Below are positions 24,301-37,566 of a DNA stretch of 64,000 nucleotides, in pieces (the stretch's first letter is position 1; each line of letters begins with the position of its first letter). Below the pieces are notes generated by a model. That model saw only the letters and a program-made list of their open reading frames with translations. It had not been told where the DNA came from and ran no database searches. Made by a program: the position numbers and the translations under genes. The DNA comes from Lumnitzera littorea. Its lineage: Eukaryota; Streptophyta; Magnoliopsida; Myrtales; Combretaceae. Location: the NCBI GenBank assembly GCA_024138015.1, contig JAMXBB010000009.1:14571880-14635879 (forward strand). Reading direction: 5' to 3'.

Positions 24301-26064
24301 ATGGTTTCTTGATCATTCAAAATTTAACATTCCTCTTGTCTATATTTATTGGGATGAAGCCAGAGGTAGTAGAATTGTCCCATACTCTACAAAATGATAG
24401 TTCTATTAGATCATCATTTTTTGCTATTCAAAATATCTTATAAGACATTTTTCCAGAGTCAATCCTGCAAAATAGAAGATATATATATACATTCAATAAG
24501 ATAAGTTTATGTAGATTTATAAATTTCTTGTTATTCAAAATATAAGATAATATAAATAGATAAAACATTATTTACATGTCTTGAAGACCGCGTGTCCCCG
24601 GAGAACTCCATACCACGTCCCAATACCTATAAATTTGGTGAATTACATTAAATTCATGCAAACAGTTTATAGCTTCATTATTATTCAAGCAATCAAATAA
24701 TGAATTCACCACATGACAAATATTCGATCAACTCATATATATGATGTATCAAGTATCCATACCCTCGAGCGTGTCTCTTATTGCGAAATTCAAGTAAATT
24801 ATCATTCCCTTTGTAATTGATGCCTGTTACGGAACCTCCTGGAGTTGATAAGGCAACCTCGACTATCCCATTGTCAATTACCACCTGAAATAATGTAAAT
24901 ACGTGGAACAAAAGTGAGAAAGATAAGATTTTATATATTAAATTTAAATCAAGGCACATAATTGTTAATAGAGATTCTTTTATTAGGACACTTACAAGTC
25001 AAGTGTCATAGATTTTAATTTTTTTTTTTTCCCTTTTACCAATTGACAACATATAAGTTTGGGGATTTTGTTATAATGTACTTTATCTAAATGTGTGAAT
25101 TTTTAAGATAAATTTCTCTATGATTAAATTATCAGATGTTTCAATCAAATTTTTTATCTGGAAGTTGACAAAAAAGTATAACAGGAAAAATATTCGTAGA
25201 AAGCATAATATTAAGGGGGAATTTAAAAAATCAGTGTGAAACAGGCGGCCATTCATTCAATGAAATCGATACATACACATGCAGTGGAAACCCTTCTCCT
25301 ATATTCTACTAGAAAAAGGAAAAAAAAAAGGAGTTGGAATATTTAAGTTACCTGGTTAGCACTCTATAGTCTGTACTCGCAGCTTCACAGGAGGAAAAGA
25401 AATCGATTCATCAAGTCCCAAAACTCCCCTGTAAAGTTAAAGGAAAAAAAAAAATCATTAATTGAAGATGTCTTTAATATATATATGTCACACAATTTAT
25501 TGATTGATACTTAGCTGATTTTTTCATCTAGCTAATTTTCTTGAAGCTAATTGTGACATAATAGCTACTAGAACAACGTTGACGATTGATTATATTGATT
25601 TTAGTTGTATACTAAATTTTATTATCTAATGGTCTGATTCCTGAGAGCAAAGCTTTCATAGGATGAGTCCTTGTTGCCACCTAGAAGTAATTACTTAATA
25701 CACTACTATAACGTCAATATTAAAAAGCCTCAATTCGATATCATTCTTACACTCAGCATCAAAACAATGTTTTACCTTAGGTAACCTCCTTTCTTTTTTT
25801 CTTTTTTTTTCCTAATTACATTATAATACACGGATAGAGAAATTCAAATTTGGCCTATTCTATCGGGAGACTTATATTCATATTATTAGACTTCAACAGT
25901 ATTAACATATATCCAACTCATTTATAAATCTTTAAACTAGTAGTACCAAACAAAGAAGCTACTACAAACCACGTAAAATTAGCATTGGAAGGGAGAAAAG
26001 GAAAAGATCAAAGGAAAAACCTATTTGAAAGCAAAAGCAAATTAATAAGCACCACAAGCCACGT
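21366..26064 (-). pseudogene. Rhamnogalacturonate lyase pseudogene (unit A)
   Basis: Collinear with intact gene B over all 16 exons: 26021-26064, 25352-25428, 24763-24884, 24576-24626, 24333-24464, 24060-24179, 23708-23843, 23383-23553, 23129-23271, 22868-22974, 22690-22780, 22453-22593, 22142-22294, 21949-22059, 21723-21849, 21366-21602. It would have made a secreted pectin-degrading PL4 enzyme. Visible lesions are many. The start codon is ACG. Exon 2 has a 7-base insertion and frameshift. Exon 5 has six extra bases with an in-frame TGA, and its donor GT became GA. Exon 8 lost its acceptor AG and carries another stop. Exon 9 lacks 13 bases and its donor. Exons 12 and 13 have indels, and exon 16 ends early with TAG. 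Several exons (6, 7, 10, 11) are still readable, so decay is moderately old. Confidence 0.92.
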
Positions 26065-26511
26065 GTTGAGCAAACTCCACCGCTAACGATGATGAGTGGC
26101 TTTCCACATTGTCAATCAATATTTGTACTTGATTAACTAACCCTTGCTTTCTTCCTAGGATTGATCGACAGTGAATACTTCAACAACTGTTTTCTATGAA
26201 TAACGTATATCTACGATGAGATGGCATATATATAAGGATTCAAGTACATAATAACTCTACCTATAAAACAAAGAGTGTATATTTAAAAATAGAGACCAGA
26301 TTTACGTGGGACTCTTTATTACAATAATCAAATCTTATGTTTTCTCTCTTACATTCTTTTTCTGCGTAAATTTTAGTTCATTAAGTATGTATTAAATCTG
26401 TTTAGTAGGTAATCATACTAATTAAGGATTTAGATATACCTTTTATATATCTAATAATATTATTATAATATCACTTGATATTAGTTAAGTGATACCTAGT
26501 AGGAGTCCTCA

Positions 26512-26552
<41 letters not shown>

Positions 26553-27216
26553 TATGTGAAATTATAATCCTTTTTCTGTTGGAACTATTTGATCACTACA
26601 TTTGGGTGTATTTAATAAGGGTTACTTACAAATATATTAGCTGTGTTATTATACTTTTACAAAAAGATGACCCAAGTTAAGTATTTTGATAAACACATGA
26701 TCTGACTTTTTTCTTTTTTATAATTTTGTGTTTAATTACATTCAAGAAACATGTGGCGTGGTTTTAGGAAAAAATCATAAAAAAGGAAAAAATAGAAGAA
26801 GAAAAAAAAAATGGAGGCATTTTTCTTGAATTTCAGTTTGATCAACAAATAATGAAAAGGCAATTTAGACATCTACTCTTATTTTGATCAAATCGGTCTA
26901 TGACACATTGATAACAAATCTACGTCAAGAATCCTCAACTGTGCTTCAATTACCACCTTACTTGTTTTTCACCTGTAAAACTACTTAAGTCAAATCAAAA
27001 CAAAGATGAAAAATCCAATATTAAGCACAATCAACATTGCAAAATCAAAGTTTCATTCCCTTACCGCAACACATTAGCAATGTTTAAAAGAAAAAGAACA
27101 AACTAGCTGTTGGGTGCCTTTGCTTTGCTTTGACTAAGGCAATCTTATTTACACAATTGACATTGGTGGTGACTGATTCAAAGTTGTATGTTCAATCTCG
27201 TAAATGGGTTAAGAGA
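26065..27216. other. 5' flank of lyase unit A
   Basis: Sequence to about 26700 is homologous to the flank upstream of gene B (56467-57010), including TTAAGGATTTAGATATACCT near 26423 and a (TA)n tract at 26514-26546. The rest, to 27216, is AT-rich with A-runs and no gene. It marks the left edge of the A-B segmental duplication. Confidence 0.6.
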
Positions 27217-27221
27217 AGTGG

Positions 27222-30200
27222 TGTAAACTTGTAAAGTTATTGGTTTAAACTTTAAATTAAATTTGAGTACTCTAGATAATTTCATAAGTTGATAAAGCTA
27301 AGTAAGATAATAATTTTATTCAATTATGAATTGAAATATATTATAAATAATAAAAACTCTAGAATTTTAATCAAAACTTAAATCGCATACGTAAACCTTA
27401 AATCTTATGTGTGCATAAATACCCGAGATTGAACTTGAACTTGATAAAAACCTTAAAACTATAACTTTAAACTTATAAAATGAATAAATTTACCTTAATG
27501 ATAATAAAACCCTAAATGAATATAATTATCAACCAATACGTATAATCGTGTAAAATTATTAACGAACTCATTAAGATAACTTCTAAATATTATAAATATA
27601 ATGGGTAACAATTTAATTAATAAATTTTATAAAATTTAAAATATTATTTATTTATTATTATTTTATAATTTTATAGTTAGAAATTTCTGGTTTTTCTTAT
27701 TTTTCTTTTCCTTCTTTTCTCTTTCTTTTTTCTTTTCCTTTTTCCTTCTCCAATTTTTTTCCTAGCCACATTGAAAGCTTCCAAATCTTGTTCAATGGAC
27801 ACTTGTAAGATTCAATTCACCATGTGCTAATTATTTACACAAAAAAAAAAGCAATAGATAACCCTCTTGTCAAATCATATTAAAACTATCTTGATTTTTT
27901 TTTTCTTTTCTTTTCTTTAATTCACTTCAATTCTCTCACATTTCCCTATTGATTTTTGATGTTGGAAGAAAAGGAAACAAACACACACACACATACTTTT
28001 CAAACACAAAAACAAAACCCCCTATATATATATATATATATTGTCCCCGAAACTGTAAAACCCCTTTGCCTTTCTCTTTTACTTTTGGGATTTTCCATCA
28101 ATTTACTTCACTAATCAAGAAGAAGAAAAAGAAGAAGAAGCTTCTTAATCCATTACTCACTAAATCACTAAGAGAAATAAATAAGTAGTATGTATATTAT
28201 ATTTATTTTATAATAATCATTTAGATGTATTATCTCATGTACATGTATTTTGTAGAATCTCATATGTATTTTAGGAGTATATAGTGAATTTATATGTATT
28301 CTATTATTATTTGCAAAAAAAAAAAAAAATCCATATACATGTATTGGAATTTATGAAAATCTAGTATTATACCATGTACATGTGTTCACATATGTATAAA
28401 TGCATAGGTATATTCATTTATACATACATGTTATATTTGATTCTACAAATATTTAGTATAAAAGATTTGTGTATATTTACGTATATATATATGCGTAAAT
28501 AATAGTATGTATATTAGGTATTTTCATTATATGTATATGTGTAAATATGTGGCTGAATATATATATATATATGTATGTATAAAGTACAAAAATACTAGTA
28601 TAGTATATGTAAAGGTGCCGTATATGTATATATATGCGTATAGCACATATAGTATATTTAAGGTTATATTATTTAATTACATAAGTATGTACATAAATAA
28701 GTGAGGAAAACTAATTACACAAGTATATTATATGTATAAAAATATGTATATTAATGGTATATTATCTATAAGTATACAAATATACTTAAATAGTATATGT
28801 ATAATATACTACAATACTAAATTAATAAATAAAGTAAGATAATATATATATATAATTATGTATGCCATGAGTTTAAAAAGAAAATGGAAATAATTAATTT
28901 GCAAAATTTAATAAAATATAATTATATATATAAAGTAAAATACAAAATAGGAAAATTTTAAAAAATATACAAATTTATGAAAATACAAAATGGCACCTTC
29001 TCATGCTGTCACGTCAGCATTTAATAAAATCTAATTAAATTCGTAATAATAATAATAATAATAATAATTAACTAGAAATTATTAAAATAGCAAAAAATGA
29101 ATTAAATAAGTATTAAACCTTCAAAATAGCAAAATACGTAAATGATGATAAAATAAACTTAAAAATAAGAAAAATAAAAAATATAAATTTTAAATATTAA
29201 TTAAATCATAAATATGTAAAGAAAAACTAAAATAATAATTTATAATTAATTAAGTCAAAACAATAAAATTTGTAATATTTTTAAACCATAATGAAAAATG
29301 CAAGCTACAATATTTAAAATGGACTCCGCTATAAGAAAGTACATTAAAAAATAATAAAAATAAACCATAAATTCATAAAAATCGAAACTAAATTGAAAAG
29401 TTTATACGTGATTAATGAAAAAGCTTAAACCGAGAATTTTATATGAATAAATAGTCAATTTAGGTAGTTAGTACTAAATATATGAATAATTTAATTATTT
29501 AACTCAAACACTTATTACTTTTCTTATCCCATAAATGTCAAGTGATCCTAAGATCGAGATTGATCTGTCAGCATATTATTTACAATGCCTAACATCGACC
29601 ATGGCTGAGTGAGTACTGCTAAAAATTCCATACATGTTTGTGTGTATAGTTAGTGAATATTAACTAATATTAATAATTGAATGTTGTGTAAGCCTAAGTT
29701 ATGCATATGTATGATAATGTTTATCAAATGTATTAAAGTATGATATGTATTATTTACTGCATAGCAAATTCAATAGGAATTGATTTGTCTATGATTCTGA
29801 TTGATCGTACAATAATTAGACTTAATGATATCGAACTTGAACTAACTAAATCGGAACATGCATAATCATGTATTGTATAACTAATTTCGATTATTACATT
29901 ACACGGAAGTAGTGAGAGGTTATACAGAAGTTGATTATAAATTCTAATTATAGTGTTTTTGTATGGCGCACACATATAACATAGCCTTACCTTAGCTCGC
30001 AAGATTATTAAGCATTGAATACACCAACCGCCTAACTAAAGGTCAAGTCCAGAGGCCTCCATTTATGAGTAAATGTGAACTACGAGAACCCACTCATAAT
30101 CATACATAGAACTAGTTTAAACTAAAATTGAAAATGGACATACCATTCATTTTTTAATACGAAACACGGAGTTTCGTAGTTATAATAGTTCAAGTATGAT

Positions 30201-30824
30201 ACCCAGATTTGATTTGTGTCACGTATACTCCAATCCTAACTTTGTAGGGCAATAAATCTGAGTTACATACAGTACCTAATCACTTACATGTATTTGTTTG
30301 ACATTTTATATGAGCACACATTCATAAGTTTGAATTTAATTGTTAAATAACTTGTTTATAATATAATATGGTTAAGGAATATCTCACTAAGCTATATAAC
30401 TTATACCCTTATAGATTACTTGTGTAGAAAAACCTTTTTATTGTTCTGATCCGCAGTATGCTCAAAGTTAGTAAATCGCTCTCTGGTTAGTATAAGTGTA
30501 AGTTGTGAGATGAGAGTAAGTTTCTATTACTGTAGCTAGAATTTTGGAAACTTATTATGTAACACTGTGTATTATTATATAATATTAGTTTCCTGAAAAA
30601 ATTTAATGTATGTATTATATATATAGGATATTTATAGTTTGATATTCATATTGTTATAATTATGTTATGATATTACTTACACTTGTATAACTCTTGAGTT
30701 GTTAATTATTGTAATAACCTTATTTATTGCATAAAGGGTAGTTGATTGAAAGGGTAATCAATTTACAATACTCTATACGATATACAACACCTATCACGAT
30801 TAGGCCACTCTTTGAGTCGTGACA
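27222..30824 (-). mobile_element. Solo LTR, 3.6-kb family, copy 1
   Basis: Read on the minus strand it begins TGTCACGACTC and ends GTTTACA, so it has TG...CA termini. It is flanked by the 5-bp direct repeat AGTGG (27217-27221 and 30825-30829). Interior homology with 42128-45885 runs from end to end in opposite orientation. No gag, pol or primer site is present, which fits a solo LTR left by recombination or a non-autonomous element. Internal landmarks: a pure (GAA)n run at 28121-28140 (minus strand TTC) and ~0.8 kb of TATATG/TATATAC-rich sequence at 28200-28960. The short open frame at 29754-30002 matches a frame at 42916-43131 only because the DNA is repeated. Confidence 0.85.
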
Positions 30825-30829
30825 AGTGG

Positions 30830-31640
30830 CATCAATGACTAATTCTTTTTTTTCTTTTTGGTCTTTTTCCTTAGTTTTTTATTTTTTTTCCCTAATTTTT
30901 TAGATAAAATAGGCTATTTTTATCATTCATATTATTTAATAATTTTTGTTACTCATAGAAACACACCACGTATCCTTTGTATGTAATTGACAAAAAAAAA
31001 AAAAAAAAAAACCTCAGGTGACACTGCAACAATTTATACTTAATACTATAAAAAAATTTGTCGGATTTGAATGAAGTTTTTGTCGGATTAGGTGTTATTC
31101 AACAAAGTTTACGCTCGCAACTTGCTATCATCTTATATAATATGAATTATTTATTTGTTGAGAAATAAGTTATCAGTTAAGTTTTCTGAGAACGTGTTCT
31201 CGTATTTGTGCTACCATGCTATAATCACAGTAAACCATTCCTACTTTACATTATCTAGGAACACGTTCTCGATGGAACTAATCAACAACTAATTTGTGTT
31301 GTCTCAATGCTCCACGTGTTAGTACCTCTAATTACCAAATGCAATGAATCACCTATGTTGAGGAATTTTTATCATCACCTGCTTTCATAATATATAGTTT
31401 ATTCATTACTATAAAAAAATTTATAAATAACATTTGAGAAATTAAGTAGACTGATGCACTTAAAACAAATAATCAACTTAATATCAATCAAGTCATATTT
31501 ACAATGAGAAATCAACAAGTCATATTTATAAGGAAGAATCAATAAAAATATTTGTCCAACAAGATGAAATGAAAAAACAGAAAAAAAAGCATGCATCTAA
31601 AATAGTCTAATATGTTATCAAATGCATCAACCATTTACCA
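30830..31640. other. Intergenic, no gene seen
   Basis: AT-rich with a T-rich stretch at 30846-30900 and an A-run at 30991-31010. A minus-strand frame of 65 codons (31399-31596) shows no recognisable domain. The left end of the CACTA element should be near the right limit, but I could not find a convincing CACTA terminus. Confidence 0.5.
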
Positions 31641-31649
31641 CTAGATTTA

Positions 31650-34045
31650 TGAAGAGGTGCTTGTTGTTGAGCACACTGCAATATAGGTGTTCGCTGTCGA
31701 GTATGTCACATAGGTTGTTGCAGATGCATATGTCTTAAAGAAGTAGGTGGCTACAATTATTGCTGCGTGAGCTCGAATGATCCACTAAGTTTTCGAGATC
31801 TTAATAATGAAGGTTCTAATGAATTTTGCATGAGGAGTTGATGAGACAATGTAGACCTGAAGGACCCACTAAGTCTTCGAGCTCCTTGTAATGAAGTTGT
31901 CAATGCATGTCATATAAGGGATTGCCTAGATTGTTGTGTATGTCCAATTGGCTCACCAAATACTCTATTTCCTTGCAAAGGGGGTGTTGATAACTGTAGT
32001 GAGGAAACTTACGGTGATGAAACTTGTATTCGCAGAGGTACTACAGTCGATAGGAATGTTAGAACTAATGGAATCCCACCTTGTAGTGTACAAACTGTTT
32101 GATAAAGTCCTTTAACTCGTCAAAATCTTTTTGCAATTTCTGGAATTCCTCAAGTGGTATAGTTAGTCTAGAAAGAAAGGAGGCTTAATGATGAGATAGG
32201 CATATTGGCAATGGCTTAGGCCCACCATATCCTAAGCCACGATTGTAGCTAAATTTATGGCCCAACACTTGTGTAATGATCTCTACCTCTATCGATGGAG
32301 TTGAGCCCCCTAACTCTACAGCCAGCAAAGATTACTTATGTTCCCTTACCATTTTTTCCTATATAAGAAAGATAAAAAATATAAATTAAGCTTCTTACTT
32401 TAATATACTATTATATAGTCCTTTGAATCTTCGCAAAAGAATTCATATATGAATAATTAACAAACTAAGTCATAATATCATCCATGTAATGATAAGTTGC
32501 AACCTTTGCTACAACATTTCTTATTATTAAGAATTCCATGTATGTACATGAATTATCCAAAATATAGAGCTACAATAATTTTTTAGAAATCTTGTAAAAG
32601 AACAATATCTAGAAGTAAAAACTCACAAGTGTATACATGAGAGATTTAGAATGAAAATTGTAAAAAGGAAGCATATATTTTATCCTAAAGAAATAACTTA
32701 TGAATCACCAATGAAAAGTTGAGGAAGAATGAATGCTTAAACAAACAAAATGCAGTTGCTAATCCCAATTTTAAAAGTACATGAAAGTATCAAGAAACAA
32801 AATGTTTAAACAAAATACATGCAAAAACTCTTCTAAGAACTCAGCAACTACAATAACTATTGATCCACTAATTTTAATTTCATAAATTGAACATCTTGAT
32901 GTAACAATTGCTTATCCCCAATTTTCATAAGTATCCACCTATAACAAAGATCATGGAATACATAGAATATCTAAGAAAAGGTCATTTGCATCTTTAGCTA
33001 ATGACGCTTTCACTTGTGGTCTCACTTTACATTGTTGGAGTCATGGCAATAAGTTTTTATCCCAATGCAATCAAGGATAATTCTTTTATCTTTCCTTCTA
33101 TATTTGTACAAAGAGATGAAACTATCTATGAAAACACATTAAAATAACTATGCAAATCAACTTTCTAAGGAAAAAATCCATATTCTTTTAAAACACAAAA
33201 TGCTAACTTAAAAGTAAAGGTGCCATTCATTAAGGAAGTAAACTTTGCCGGCTTTGATTGTTTATATCGAAAGTAAATCAACATCAATAACACAAAAAAA
33301 GAAGGACAAGCTACAACAAACCTACAAAAGCTATGTTAAATATTTAAATACCCACATTTCATTTCTTTATAGGAAATCTAAATCACAAATTTACAAATTA
33401 CAACACAAACCCTTAAAAAATAGATTATTTTCTAGTGATTCATATTGCCAACTACTGGGGAATTAAAAAAAAGCACAACCACAAACACACATTTCGTATA
33501 GAAACTTCGCATAAAGGAAAAAAAAAATTAACCTTCAAAATCAACACCTACAAATTACATGTAATATGTCAATAAATTAATGGCATATAAATGGCTTTAA
33601 TATAAAGAAGCAAAAAAGGTTTTAGATCAACAAAAATAAAAAATTACAACTATCAAAATGATAAAATTTTTAGGAGTAAGACTATTTAGTTAGTCTCACC
33701 TAGTAGAGTAATTTTATAAGATTATAGAGATAAAAAAAAAACTTAGCATGCAGTAAGAAGCTCCTTCACATGCTAACAACTTGTTTCCATCCAATTTAAA
33801 GAAAAGACTATATAAAAAATAGTCTAGTTGATACTATACATACATATTTTTGTCGTGTTGTGTAATTGATCGACCTTCTATTTTTCTCATGAGCAACACA
33901 AAATGTCTCAATCTCTCCTAATTTCTAAAAGAAGATATCATTGTTAAATGTACATTAAATTAATTAATTTTGACTAAAAATATTACATACCTTCTCATTT
34001 TGAATGCTGACATAAGATTTAGACCCCATTAAATGATTGTATGGA
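31650..34045 (-). pseudogene. CACTA second-ORF (TNPA/PTTA-like) pseudogene
   Basis: Minus-strand translation near 34030-33850 gives HLMGSKSYVSIQNEK, then KLGEIETFCVAHEKNRRSIN. This is the G-G-S-K-S-F and I-E-L-F/Y-K-x-T-H pattern of the DNA-binding second protein of plant En/Spm elements. At 32340-32110 it gives VEIITQVLGHKFSYNRGLGY then GGPKPLP, again typical of that protein, followed by a coiled stretch EEFQKLQKDFDELKDFIKQF. Stops and introns or indels separate the blocks. The protein normally binds subterminal repeats of the transposon. Position downstream of TNP2 and same strand support the call. Confidence 0.6.
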
Positions 34046-34050
34046 AGAAA

Positions 34051-35425
34051 TGTCACGCCCCGAAGCGACTGAGTCGTAACATTCCCGCCGTGTAAACCAT
34101 TCTAAAATAGAAATTGACCATACAGTCGTTACCTTAAACTTGATTTACACAAGACGTCAATAACTAATCCACTTTGAAGTAAACAGTTCATAATTTAAAT
34201 ATGATATCTACTTATGATTTTAAGAAAAATGTATATTTAAATTAAAATAATCTAGGTACATTTACATTATTTAGCCGCCACTTAATCATAATATACCTAA
34301 GTAATTCAAAATCTAATACTAAAAGCTTTAAATCTAAACCTAAACTTGAGAATGTATATAGTCTTTAGGGGTATGAGTAACCACAATTCAATAAGTTGGG
34401 ATAGAGGACTTAAAATTATACCACCAATACAAACAAAATTATCAATCATTTAGTTAGATGCAATACATGAACATGCAAATGCCATCGCACGACGTTGTCC
34501 GACCCATCATGACATTAGAGAAATTACACTCGCTCTAATCCGAGTTGAGAAGTTGTCGTTAATACAACAACTCATGACCAAACCTAGACTTATGCAATGG
34601 AGATATTGCTCCTCCCGCGACTACCATCAAACCATTGACTTCACCTTTACCGCAATCTCCTTATTTGTCGCTTAGTTCAACTAAGGATAAAAAAGGGACC
34701 CATTATGCCATCCGACGCTATTCCTTTCAAAGGGGTCGGTATTTAGCTAGAGAATCCTAATATTCCCCTAATAGGTTGCTATGCAAGTCCAGTTTATGGT
34801 TCCAAGCCATATATTTGTTAAGTCTAATTTAGGGTGATCAATCATTTCATACAATATAAGCTAGAACAACAAACAGAATTATAGCACCACTCAAAATCAA
34901 GCACATGCACGTAACCATATATCTAACAAACACAACCAAATATAGTCATAAGCCTCCAAAATACAGCTACATATTAATCTCAACTTACCTGAACTCCTCG
35001 CTTGCTCACTCGAGATCCAACTTACTCAAGCCATCGCCGATCATTCCTATAATACAAACGTGATTTCAGTTTTTCCATATAACTCTTATAGGTTGGTTTT
35101 ATCCTACAACGCATATTATTATCTTCAGTTTAGGGTTTAATATGTCCAATTATTTAGATTCTCAAATCTTTTACAATTATTCTAGGTTTAGGGCTAGGTT
35201 CTGATTCAGTATCCACATCGATTTCTAATGTAAGTTTTAGTTCAATTTTTAAGTATAGTTTTTTACACGAACCTTAGAAACTCGCTTGAACCCATAATGT
35301 GAAATTAATCATATTATTTTCGAGTATACTAAATACCATAATTACCTTAGTTAGTATTTTATTCCACCCGGTACACTTAAATCCTTATTAGTATACCGAA
35401 TTTATTCTCGAATTTACCTATTCTG
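34051..35425 (+). mobile_element. LTR-like insertion inside the CACTA element
   Basis: Starts TGTCACGCCCCG, close to the starts of the two other LTR families in this window (TGTCACGACTC and TGTAACGCCC). It separates TNP2-like coding sequence (right) from TNPA-like sequence (left). No coding content. The right limit is placed where transposase translation resumes; no CA terminus or target-site duplication was found, so the right boundary is uncertain and part of this could be an intron. Confidence 0.45.
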
Positions 35426-37566
35426 TGATTTGCGTCTTTCATCCCACTCCTCCATAAAGAATCTTACACCATTTATAATACAAGGTTGAAATAGCTTTAC
35501 ATTTCTTTGTGGCCACCATGATAGGGCATCTATGTCATTGGAGACATTTTGAGGACTTAATACTTTTAATTTGCAAAATCTATAAAATATAAGATAGTTT
35601 TTCTTAGAAAAAAGAAAAACACAATTATATAACTTTTAATTAATAGCATGATAAAGCTTGTGAAATTTACTTTATTTTGGAACCATTGTGGAAAGTGCCT
35701 ATTCATATCATCCTCAATGTTTTGCAAATTATTTGCACGTAAGATCTCTTCAAACTCCCTAAAAAGTAACACATTATGATTCTGGTCGACAAAAATATGT
35801 AATCAAATAAAAATTTGAGTTTACAATCCTTACCACATATAAGGTTGAGCTTCTTTGCAATTGTTCAACACATAGTAATATAACTTATCCAAGTTAAGTT
35901 CACCAATAGCATGCTTGCATCCACCAAAAGTATGAACCTATTGCAAAAACACTTGAAAACCACTACTAGGCATTTCTTGCGGCTCCTATTCACGAGGAAG
36001 ACAATTAAACCTTGTCTTTATATCTTCTAAATAAAGCACACAAAATGTTGAACTTTCTTTTGCAATATATGCTTCTGCTATACAACCTTCAGGGCGTGCT
36101 CTATTTCTTACCGTCTCCCATAACCCATGTAATGTAATTTGCTTTGTGAGTACTCACAACTTCCATCTACATTACATATTAGACAAGTCTTATAACCCCT
36201 CATAATCGAACCCAATAAGTCACCATATGCAAGAAAGTCATGAATTGTCCATAAAAGTGTAACGTACATATGAAATGATTAACTCGATACCATACTGAAT
36301 GTTTTTACTCCCTCCGTCCATAACTCCTTCAGCTCGTCAATTAAAGGTTGCAAGAAGACATCAATCTCTTTCCCAAGTGCTTTAGGACCTAGGATTAAAA
36401 AGGATAAAAACATATATGGATCCTTCAAACACTTCCATGGGGGTACACTATATGGGATAAATATTACTAGTTATACACTATATTTTGTACTCATGTTCGC
36501 AGAAGGATTAAAACCATTTGTAGTAAGTCCCAATTGCACATTATGTACATCTGAGCCAAAATGAGGAAATTGCCGATCTAAGGTTTTCCACGCTTCAAAA
36601 TTAGAAGGATGTTGTAGCACATTTTCCTTACTAGCATGCCCTTCTTTATGCTATCTCATATCGAACAATGTTTTTCTCGAAACAAATAGTTGCCGAAGCC
36701 ATGGTTTCAAAGGAAAATATCTTAAAACCTTTACCAGTACTTTTTTCTCCTATTGCCCATTATTAATCTTCCACCTCGACTCATGACAACTCAAACATTG
36801 ATCTAGATTTTGGAACTCCTTTCGATATAAAACACGGTAGTTCTCATAAGCTTGAATTGGGTGTGCATCCATACCTAACTCACTCAGCATCTTTCTTACA
36901 TCATAATACGTTGACGAAAGCTTCTCACCCTTCGGCAATATGCTTTTGAGAAATTCCAACCACATGTTAAAACTCTTAATCGATTGTCGAACATCCACCT
37001 TTAAGTGCATCATCTTGATCACAACTAATAGCAACGAAAACTTTTTACACCCTGAATACACCTCGCTGTTAGCATCATTTATTAGAGTGTAAAAACTTAT
37101 CTATTTCAATTTCATTGCTGACACCATCATCGAATTCATCATTATTAGAATCGCCAACCATGCCAGGTATGTCCACTAGAATTCGTTGGTCAACATAATC
37201 CTCAAACGCGCATCTCTCAATATTAGTGGTCTCCTCAACCCCATCCGATTCATTCCTTTCAAGTTCATCGCAATCCTATTCATCCGATTCCACTCTTGAT
37301 TCTATCCTTCGAAACTTATGCACATGAGATGTCACTCCATGGCGAATCCAAGTCTGATAGGACCATGCCATTCCCCTAGTCATTAAATGATGCTCAATTG
37401 CTTCTATAGTATGCCAGTTCTTATCGAGACAATCGCGACATGGACATTGTATTAGGGCATTCGTAATTCACCCATATTTCACTGCCACCCTAAGAAAACT
37501 TTGCACCCCGTTTATGTACTCTTGCGAACGGCGATTAGACGTTCGAATCCAACTTCTATCGAACAT
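35411..37566 (-). pseudogene. CACTA (En/Spm) TNP2 transposase pseudogene
   Basis: Start ATG at 37564-37566 on the minus strand. It gives MFDRSWIRTSNRRSQEYING then CPCRDCLDKNWHTIEAIEHH, the Transposase-associated zinc domain found at the N-terminus of plant CACTA transposases. Then 37061-36750 encodes SFNMWLEFLKSILPKGEKL and CLSCHESRWK. Further on come FPLKPWLRQLFVSRKT, NVQLGLTTNGFNP, and ALGKEIDVFLQPLIDELKEL near 36380-36320, all classical TNP2 core. The C-terminal part has EFEEILRANNLQNIEDDMNR near 35760 and DIDALSWWPQRNVKLFQ near 35530. Stops (for example after KYG near 37475) and frame breaks make it inactive. It would have cut and joined CACTA ends. Confidence 0.85.

Noticed and set aside
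31640..31660. CACTAG near 31650 as a possible CACTA terminus
   Set aside because: No matching inverted end beyond 37566 and no 3-bp duplication could be found, so it may be chance.
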